Positions 57,107 through 64,000 of a stretch of DNA of 64,000 bases are shown one piece after another. This DNA comes from Luscinia megarhynchos (taxonomy: Eukaryota; Chordata; Aves; Passeriformes; Turdidae). The position numbers were made by a program, and so were the translations under genes. Below the pieces are notes generated by a model. It saw only the letters and a list, made by a program, of their open reading frames with translations, had not been told where the DNA came from and searched no databases. The stretch lies in contig JAPFBE010000033.1 in assembly GCA_034336665.1 (NCBI GenBank), positions 186,001 to 250,000 on the forward strand. The letters run 5' to 3'. Position 1 is the first letter of the stretch; every line of letters begins with the position of its first letter.

Positions 57107-58220
57107 AAGAACCAGACAAATTAAGATGCTGTGATTCCCATCCACAAGATGATCCCTGAGCTGGAGAGCCAAGGGATGGTCAGCAAAACCCATTCACCCT
57201 TAAACAGTCCCATATAGCCTGTGTGCAAATCTGATGGAGAATGGAGATTGACTGTGGACTATCGTGCCTTGAATGAAGTGACTCCACCGCTGAGCAGTGC
57301 TGTGTCGGACATGCTGGAACTCCAGTACGAGCTGGAGTCCAAGGCAGCAAAGTGGTATGCCACCATTGACATTGCCAATGCATTTTTCTCCATTCCTCTG
57401 GCTGCAGAGTGCAGGCCTCAGTTTGCTTTCACCTGGAGGGGTGTGCAGTACACCTGGAACCGACTGCCCCAGGGGTGGAAACACAGCCCCACCATCTGCC
57501 ATGGACTGATCCAGGCTGCACTGGAAAAGGGTGAAGCTCCAGAACACCTGCAATACATCGATGACATCATTGTGTGGGGGAACACAGCAGTGGAGGTGTT
57601 TGACAAAGAAAAGGAGATCATCCAGATTTTGCTGGGAGCTGGATTCGCCATCAAGAAAAGCAAAGTCAAAGGACCTGCCCGAGAAATCCAGTTCCTGGGA
57701 GTGAAGTGGCAAGATGGACGGCTCCAGATCCCCACTGAGGTCATCAATAAGATCACTGCAATGTCTCCACCAACAAGCAAGAAGGAAACACAAGCTTTCC
57801 TATGTGCCATAGGCTTTTAGAGAATGCACATCCCTGAGTACAGCCAGATTGTGAGCCCTCTCTACCTGGTCACCCGCAAGAAGAATGATTTCAACTGGGG
57901 CCCTGAACAACAGCAAGCCTTTGCCCAGACCAAACAGGAGATCGCTCATGTGGTAGCCCTTGTCCCAGTCAGGATGGGACCAGAAGTAACGAATGTGCTT
58001 TACTCTGCAGCTGCGAACCATGGTCTGTCCTGGAGCCTTTGGCAGAAGGTGCCTGGTGAGACCCGAGGCTGACCCCTGGGATTCTGAAGCAGAAGTTACA
58101 AAGGGTCTGAAGTCAATTACACTCCCACAGAGAAGGAAATATTGGCTGCCTATGAAGGAGTTCAAGTTGCCTCAGAGGTGATTGGCACAGCAGCACAATT
58201 TCTCCTGGCACCCCGACTAC
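57107..58220 (+). pseudogene. C2 reverse transcriptase (ERVL)
   Basis: A near-intact palm in frame 57221-57820: DYRALNEVTPP, DIANAFFSIPL, LPQGWKHSPTICH and catalytic YIDD (57554-57565). A stop at 57818-57820 separates the thumb/connection 57824-58072. One earlier in-frame stop is near 57215. This is the best-preserved RT in the window and it served as the reference for the G-to-A comparison with C1. Confidence 0.88.
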
Positions 58221-58230
58221 CAGTGGATGG

Positions 58231-58956
58231 ATGTTCAAAGGAAAGGTTCCCTCTACCCACCACGCCACCGATGTCACATGGAGCAAGTGGATTGCCAACA
58301 TCATGCAGTGCGCCCGTATTGACAACCTGAATCGCCCTGGGATTTTGGAGATAATTACAAAATGGCCAGAAGGTGAAGTTCTTTGTCTCACTGACGAAGA
58401 GGAGCAGAAACAAGTGACTGGGGCTGAAGAAGCCCCACCGTACAACCAACTGCCAGCAGACGAATCATGCCATACTCTTTTCATCTATGGTTCCTGTCGC
58501 ATCGTGGGAATGAACCGGAAGTGGAAAGCAGCTGTATGGAGCCCCACAAGACAGATTGCACAGGCTACCGAAGGAGAAGGTGGATCAAGTCAACTTGCTG
58601 AGCTCAAAGCTGTTCAGCTGGCCTTGGACATTGCTGAGAGAGAGAAATGGCCAAAGCTTTACCTTTACACTGATTTATGGATGGTAGCCAATGCTCTGTG
58701 GGGGTGGCTGGAGAGGTGGAAAAAAGCTGACTGGCAACTTAGAGGAAAACCAATCTGGGCTGCTGAAGAGTGGAAAGACATTGCCACTGGGGTAGAGAAG
58801 CTACCCGTGAAAGTCCGTCACGTGGGTGCCCATGTTCCCAAGAGTCAGGCTAATGAAGAACACAGGCATAACGAGCAGGTAGATCAGGCTGCACAGATAG
58901 GGGTCTCAAAGATAGACTTAGTTTGGGAACACAAGGGAGAATTGTTCCTGGCTTGA
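58231..58956 (+). pseudogene. C2 RNase H
   Basis: A 241-codon open frame covers the linker and RNase H: LFIYGSCRIVG (the first catalytic Asp is Tyr), QLAELKAVQLALDIA with the Glu, LYTDLWMVANAL with the TD, and VRHVGAHVPKSQAN. It ends with a stop at 58954-58956. It is the longest open frame in C2. Loss of the first Asp would block catalysis. Confidence 0.82.
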
Positions 58957-59796
58957 TGGGCCCACGATGCCTCAGGTCATCAGGGCAGAGATGCCACCTA
59001 TAAGTGAGCATGAGACCGAGGGGTGGATCTAACCATGGACAGTATCTCTTAGGTTATCCATGACTGTGAGACGTGTGCTGCCATCAAGCAAGCCAAGCGG
59101 CTGAAGCCCCTCTGGTATGGTGGGCGATGGTCCAAATATAAGTACGAAGAGGCCTGGCAGATTGACTACATCACACTGCCTGAAACCTGCCAAGGCAAGC
59201 GCTACGTGCTCACCATGGTGGAAGCCACCACTGGATGGTTGGAGACCTACCCTGTGCCTCATGCCACTGCTCAGAACACCATCCTGGGCCTTGAGGAACA
59301 AGTCCTTTGGAGGCATGGTATCCCTGAGAGAATTGAGTCAGACAACGGGACTCATTTCAAGAATAGCCTTATAAGCACCTGGGCTAGAGAACATGGCATT
59401 GAGTGGGAGTTCCATATTCCCTACCATGCACCAGCAGCTGGGAAAGTCTAAAGGTGCAATCGTCTGCTTAAAACCACCTTAAAGGCGCTTTGTTTGAGGA
59501 CTTTCAAGAACTGGGAGATTAATCTACCAAAGGCCACATGGTTATTGAATACCCGAGGTTCCGCTAACCTAGCAGGCCCTGCCCTATCTGAGTCCTTGAG
59601 AACACCAGATGGAGACAAGGTTCCAGTGGTACACCTGAGAGGCATGTTAGGAAAAACTGTTTGGGTGAACTCTGCCTCCAGCAAAGACAATCCTGTTCGT
59701 GGGGTTAACGCTCAAGGACCAGGTTGCACTTCTTGGGTGATGCAAAAGAATGGGGAGACCCGATGCATACCCCAAGGAGACATTGTTCTAGGGTGA
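58957..59796 (+). pseudogene. C2 integrase, stop at the catalytic glutamate
   Basis: Zinc-finger part near 59060-59100 (HDCETCAAIKQAK), core Asp in WQIDYI (59157-59174) and IESDNGTHF (59333-59359). The segment GKV is followed by TAA at 59449-59451, where GAA would give the DDE glutamate. The C-terminal domain is open to the stop before 59796. Start of the finger has a stop near 59050. Confidence 0.82.
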
Positions 59797-59885
59797 ACTA
59801 TCTATGATACTGTGCCTGTAACTGCATGCATGTATATGATTTAAAAGTTGTAATTTGATGCAGCAGGTTGGCATGGAAAAAATTT

Positions 59886-59896
59886 GGGGTGGATAA
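59886..59896 (+). other. Polypurine tract of C2
   Basis: GGGGTGGATAA directly precedes the 3' LTR and equals the tract of C1. Confidence 0.75.
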
Positions 59897-60602
59897 TGTT
59901 GGGGGTTTGATTTTTTGTTCTTTTACTGTGTCTGTTTAAAGAATTTTTCCCATTATCATGCTAATGGAGCCTGCCAGGATCTTTTGAGGACTCTAGACAA
60001 AGGAGTAGGTGGCAGCGGGCTTCCGGGGGGGAGTGGGCTACATTTGCATTAGGCGGAGCTCGGTGGAGGAGGGGCCCCGTCTGCAGTGCACACGGTCAGA
60101 ACACAGGGGAGCCAGACGCTCTGCGATCAACTGCCTTGCATCTCCCCCTCTCCAGCCTCCTACCTCTGAGGACACAGCTAATCACCTGGACGCAAACGGT
60201 GAGTGAGGAGCTTCCCCCTCCAGACTGCTCCCACCTGAGACACAGCACGGCTACTACCGCCCCTGCCCCTCCTGCTCCCGCCTGCTCTCCGCATCTGTAC
60301 GGGCCCTTCCACGTGTTACATCACTGGGACTGAGCGCAGAGAGAGTGTGCCTGCGGCTAAAGAAAGGACTGGAACTGAGTTATCTGTTCTGTTTGTTGGT
60401 AATTTTGATAACTTCTGTTGTTTCTGCTTGTACGGTTAGATATATATTAGTAAATGAGCTGTTACTCTTACCCCCCTTATCTCTGCCTTAGAGTCATTGA
60501 TTCAAACAAATATAATACTTAGGAAGGAACGGAATTAAATTCTCTATTTCAAAGAGGAGCTTTGGCCTGTATTGGCAGACACCTGTCCTTCAAATCAGGA
60601 CA
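59897..60602 (+). mobile_element. C2 3' LTR (type D)
   Basis: TGTTGGGGGTTTG at 59897 to CAAATCAGGACA at 60602, 706 bp, most similar to D2 at 34161-34873 (shared opening, GAGCCTGCCAGGATCT region and R/U5). A GC-rich middle (60010-60340) contains short open frames that are not genes. Polyadenylation region near 60440. Confidence 0.88.
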
Positions 60603-61310
60603 TTGACTAATACCCCTGTTTGGCAAAACCAGTGGCCCCCACCAAAAAATAAATTGATAGCCCTTCATTAATTGGTTCAAGAACAATTGCAGCAGAGACG
60701 CATTGAAACTTCTAATATTCCCCAGAATACTCCAGTTTTTGTCATAAAGAAAAAATCAGGCAAATGGAGGTTGCTCCAGGACCTCAGAAAAATTAATGCA
60801 GTCATGGAGAGCATGAGGCATTGCAGCCTGGCATGCCTTCACTCACCATGCTCCCTGCTGGATGGGGCATTCTGGTCATTGATTTGAAGGATTGCTTTTT
60901 TACAATCCCCTTGTGTCCTGATGACAGATGGAAATTCACTTTTACGGTGCCTGCAGTGAACAATTCTGAGCCAGGGCAGAGATATCAATGGAAGGTCTTG
61001 CCACAGGGTTGTCATAATAGCCCAACTATTTGTCAATGGTATGTGGCTCATGCCTTGTCTGGAGTCCATGAGCAGTTTCCTGATGCGTACTTTTATCATT
61101 ACATGGATGTCATCTTAGTAGCAGCTCCTACTCAGGATGAGCTGCTAAGGATAGAACCTCAGCTGCTCGCTGCCTTACACTGTTATGGACTGCAAGTGGC
61201 TCCAGAAAAGGTCCTGCGGCAACTTTCTTGGAGATATTTGGGGGTCAAGATCCTGGATCAAGGGATTCAGCATCAGGAGGTTTAATTCACAGATTCTATT
61301 AAAACTCTGA
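60603..61310 (+). pseudogene. ERVK-like reverse transcriptase
   Basis: Betaretrovirus-like wording: [21 protein letters not shown] (60730-60790), [13 protein letters not shown] (60874-60912), FQWKVLPQG-type segment near 60987. The catalytic box is YMDV at 61100-61111, so the second Asp of YMDD is Val. A frame change occurs near 60820. It directly follows the C2 LTR and starts at the N terminus of RT. Confidence 0.85.
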
Positions 61311-62165
61311 ATGATGCTCAGAAACTGCTGGGTGTCATTGGCTGGTTGTGTCCTTATCTAGGACTAAGCACACAGCAGTTGTCCCCAGTTTTTGACATCC
61401 TGAAGGGGGACTCTTGACTGAATTCACCTCAGATGCTGACCCCTGAAGCACAGCAAGACCTGCAGCAGATGCAGCATGCTTCTTCTACTTGCCAAGTATA
61501 CCAAGTAGACCTTTCCATTGATATCACTGTGTTCATCACTGCTCCGAATTTACATCCTACAGGTATCATTGGCCAGTGGAACGACACATGGTCCAATCCC
61601 TTTCATGTTCTAGAGTGGGTCTTTTTACCGCATCAGCTCAAAAAGACAGCAACTATGGTGTTTGAATTGTTTGCCCGACTGATACTCACATGACGTCAGC
61701 AATGCATGCAATTGATAGCAGGGGACCCAGCGAGAATTATACTTCCTCTGGAGCAGGAGTTCTTTGAATGGGGCTTTGTTAACAGCGTTCCCTTGCAAAG
61801 TGCGCTGCTGGATTTTACAGGGCAAATCGTTTATCATCTCCCCAGCCATAAGCTACTGCTATGGCAATGACAGTTAAGTTGTCTTTGAGACCCAAACATA
61901 GTGCAATGTCCTACTGTCTTTATGGATGGATCAGGCAAAACAGGGAAGGCCATTGTTACCTGGGAGGATGAGTCTGGTTGGCAATCGCTCGAAGGTCATG
62001 AAACAGGTTCTGCTCAGATAATTGAGCTGAAAGCAATCACAATGGCATTCCAACGATTTCCTCAAGTACCTTTAAATTTGGTCACTGACTCCGCTTATCT
62101 TGCAGACATCACTCAGTGTTTGGATTGTTCGCTCCTGAAGGAGGTTGACAATGCCGTTTAGTTCC
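61311..62165 (+). pseudogene. ERVK-like RT connection and RNase H
   Basis: The connection is at 61433-61693. RNase H frame 61901-62161: VFMDGSGKTGKA with the first Asp, QIIELKAITMAF with the Glu, NLVTDSAYLAD with the Asp. Several stops interrupt it (61413-61415, 61691-61693). RNase H residues are conserved but the frame is not. Confidence 0.8.
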
Positions 62166-62402
62166 GGCTGTTGAAGGCCCTGTGGTGCGCAATCCAAGAC
62201 CGAGTTCATCTGTATTATGTGCTGCACATACGGAGTCACACAGATTTACCAGGTTTCCTAACAGAAGGTTGGAATGGAGAATGGTCTTTGCAATCTTGGG
62301 CATACATTCTGCTCTGAAAACTGACAATGGCCCTGCTTACGTCTCTCAAAACACGAGGCAGTTTTTGCAGCTGTGAGGAGTCTCACATAAGTTTGACACT
62401 CC
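62166..62402 (+). pseudogene. ERVK-like integrase remnant, cut by the J LTR
   Basis: A short linker with deletion, then LKTDNGPAYVSQNTRQFLQL at 62317-62376, the second Asp region of the integrase core. A stop follows at 62374-62376. The DDE glutamate region is missing because the LTR begins near 62403. Confidence 0.75.
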
Positions 62403-63074
62403 AGTAACAGTCGGTCTAAAAGCCTCTTGTTGCTTCTGCCCAACGACCTTCGCCTGAGGCCTAAGAAGACCCCTCAAACTGCAGTTTAAAGGCACTGGAC
62501 AGGGATGGGAGGAACGCCAAGTGATTGTTCGCAGGTGGTGCTCATTGGACCAGGAATGGTTTCTCATGAGACTGGTTTACGGCTAGTCACCCTGCCCTGA
62601 ACTGTTTACTCTATAAGACTCCCACAGGTATGAGAACAATGAACTGGTCAGAGATGGAGTGGTCTGTGTTTATTCCACCAACAGGGAGTTTGCTTGGACA
62701 TGTTTTGGGATTGTTTTCCCCAACAGAACCCGAAGTGCACCTGAAATTCCCCACCTGTTTGGCCAGTCGCCCGACGCCTTGGAAAAGACTATAAAAAACA
62801 TCCTCAGACAAAGACCCCTGAGATCTCCCCTGACGGCAACGGACATCTATTGGCTGGTACCACGAGGATCATCTGCCCGTCTTGGTAGCTATAATCCCAA
62901 CCCCTTTTCTCTCTCTTTCTCTCTCTCTCTGTGTCCCCCTATCACATTTTGTTGACACTAAATAAAGGTGCATTTTTGCAAAAGTAAACTGGTTTTGTCC
63001 CCTGCTGTATCTTTTGCGCTTTGAGATCCCTAAAAGAACCTATCAGGACTCCGCATGTAGTGTGGACCCTAACA
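62403..63074 (+). mobile_element. ERV-J 5' LTR
   Basis: Homologous to the solo LTR at 54052-54722 in opposite orientation. It ends TGTGGACCCTAACA (63074). A polyadenylation signal (aataaaggtg) is near 62962. A tRNA-site-like stretch follows, so this is the 5' LTR of an element that continues past the window. The left end is decayed. Confidence 0.8.
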
Positions 63075-63080
63075 TTTAAT

Positions 63081-63098
63081 TGGCGTAGTCGGCAATTC
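63081..63098 (+). other. PBS-like site of ERV-J
   Basis: TGGCGTAGTCGGCAATTC begins six bases after the LTR. It starts with TGG as expected for tRNA CCA pairing. I could not assign the tRNA. Confidence 0.4.
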
Positions 63099-63780
63099 AG
63101 ATTCCCTGATACTGGAGGAGTTGGGGTTTTTTCTGTGCACTTTGTACCAGGGGAAGACCTGTGCCATTTCAGCCGCACCCAACCTGTCAGTACCGAAGAA
63201 CTGAACAGTGTTGGAAAGCAAGGGAGATGGCACTGGGTTCTTCCCGCAATCTGCACACAGACCCAGGTGGAAAATCAACTCCATTTCAGTTATCAGAGAA
63301 TTTTTTGTAAAGGATCTCAATTGTGCAAAAGATGGGACTTTTGTTTTTTGTTGTGTATGTGTTGTTGAGCTGCTTGGTGTAGTTGAGGAGACAACCATTT
63401 TGTAACTAAGGAGAACCTCCCAGGCAGTTTTTGGTCCCCTCAACCACCCAGGGAAGAGAGGGGGTTGTCCTCAGCAAAAGGCTGGGTGTTTGTTGTTTTG
63501 TCCCCTAACCCAGGCAGGGAAGAGAGGGGATTGTCCTCAGCAAAAGGCTGGGTGTTTGTTGTTTTGTCCCCTAACCCAGACAGGGAAGAGAGGGGATTGT
63601 CCTCAGCAGAAAGCTGGGTGTTTGTTGCTTTGTTGTTGACTACTTGGGATCGCGAAGAGACAAGCTGTTTTGCAACTAAGGTAGTACCTCCCAAGTAGTG
63701 TCGTCTCTTCACCTGCTCCAGGGACGAGAAGGGAAACACAGTTTTAGTTGTGCTTTTTGTGTAACATTAAGTGTGCCTCC
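63099..63780 (+). other. ERV-J leader
   Basis: About 680 bp with splice-donor-like sites and a triplicated 66-bp repeat (63443-63640). A related unit 'cctcccaggcag'/'cctcccaagtag' occurs at 63416 and 63686. No coding start was fixed. Confidence 0.55.
63443..63640 (+). repeat. Three tandem 66-bp repeats (22-codon unit) in the ERV-J leader
   Basis: GGGAAGAGAG recurs at 63451, 63517 and 63583, an exact 66-bp period. The unit is open in frame 63465-63698, giving LSSAKGWVFVVLSPNP three times with small changes (the last unit diverges). Whether it is translated is unknown. Confidence 0.9.
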
Positions 63781-64000
63781 CTGAGAGTGGTTTTAGTCCC
63801 TTCGTAAAAATATCTGAAAAAGATAAAGATGCTTTTTATGCTTTGTTAGCTAAGTACAATGCCAGACCCTCCCAAGGTGGAGAGGATTGGGCACACAGTA
63901 ACTGGTTTAATTTAGAAAATGTGATTGATAGGATATATTCCCTACAACATGAAACAAAATTCAAATTTAGCAGAAATAACAAAACTATACTTTGCACAAT
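63781..64000 (+). pseudogene. ERV-J putative gag N-terminal end (partial)
   Basis: The frame from about 63780 reads ISEKDKDAFYALLAKY... with no upstream ATG in the same frame near it, and stays open to the edge. Placement after LTR, PBS and leader suggests matrix. Motifs are not decisive. Confidence 0.4.

Larger units (their letters stand above)
55166..60602 (+). mobile_element. ERVL-type provirus C2, 5'-truncated, with LTR type D
   Basis: Plus-strand gag, protease, RT, RNase H, integrase, polypurine tract and 3' LTR (59897-60602) in order. The 5' LTR, PBS and gag extension are missing; similarity to C1 begins at 55166. Pol is closely related to C1, yet the LTR is of type D where C1 has type A. 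The right flank is ERVK-like pol, so C2 may have entered that element. Confidence 0.88.

Noticed and set aside
63440..63739. 99-codon minus-strand repeat frame
   Set aside because: It is the antisense reading of the 66-bp leader repeats; no sign of a start or other support.

Overview
The window looks like avian (or another sauropsid) nuclear DNA made almost wholly of endogenous retroviruses (ERVs). Pointers: a CR1 LINE whose 3' end carries the ATTCTATGA-type terminus (19442-19461), ERVL-, ERVK- and gammaretrovirus-like proviruses with 5-, 6- and 4-bp target duplications, and no bacterial-style gene organisation. Such density of nested, full-length or solo LTRs is typical of a bird W chromosome or another non-recombining region; that placement is inference. 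No intact retroviral gene remains: every gag, pol and env is broken by stops, frameshifts, deletions or inserted LTRs.

Layout. 1-7703: old class I-like provirus (ERV-H, + strand) cut by four solo LTRs. 8174-16586: a whole ERVL-type provirus on the minus strand (PBS for tRNA-Lys, gag-pro-pol, both LTRs), its 5' LTR split by two more solo LTRs. 16763-22300: solo LTRs, a CR1 LINE tail cut by an LTR, LTR ends and an ERVL RNase H scrap. 22470-37620: an older LTR-like repeat (M2) into which a 13.9-kb gammaretrovirus-like provirus (ERV-E, 23295-37171, duplication TCTA) inserted; ERV-E itself hosts an internally deleted minus-strand provirus (ERV-F), a 1.3-kb LTR-leader-LTR element (ERV-G), a solo ERVL LTR and a small LTR. 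37625-42331: an ERVL integrase scrap and a divergent protease/RT/Env element with its 3' LTR. 42332-48698: the only stretch that looks low-copy, with a CpG island and possible divergent promoter near 47 kb. 48699-54722: inverted copies of the M and E LTRs with further LTRs inside. 55166-60602: second ERVL provirus (+). 60603-62402: ERVK-like pol fragment. 62403-64000: 5' LTR, leader with a 66-bp triplicate repeat and start of a gag-like frame, running off the right edge.

How the parts relate. The same ERVL interior is bounded by two different LTR types (A and D) that share their R/U5 end. Perfect target duplications give a readable order of insertion. The best signals for follow-up are a dense, strand-biased G-to-A footprint confined to the 3' half of the minus-strand ERVL pol (like deaminase editing), a membrane-like extension in frame upstream of that ERVL gag, an empty-site paralogue that confirms the ERV-E insertion, and two different tandem-repeat leaders just upstream of gag.

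All family names (A, B, D, E and so on) are labels used only within this annotation. Counts and alignments were made by eye.
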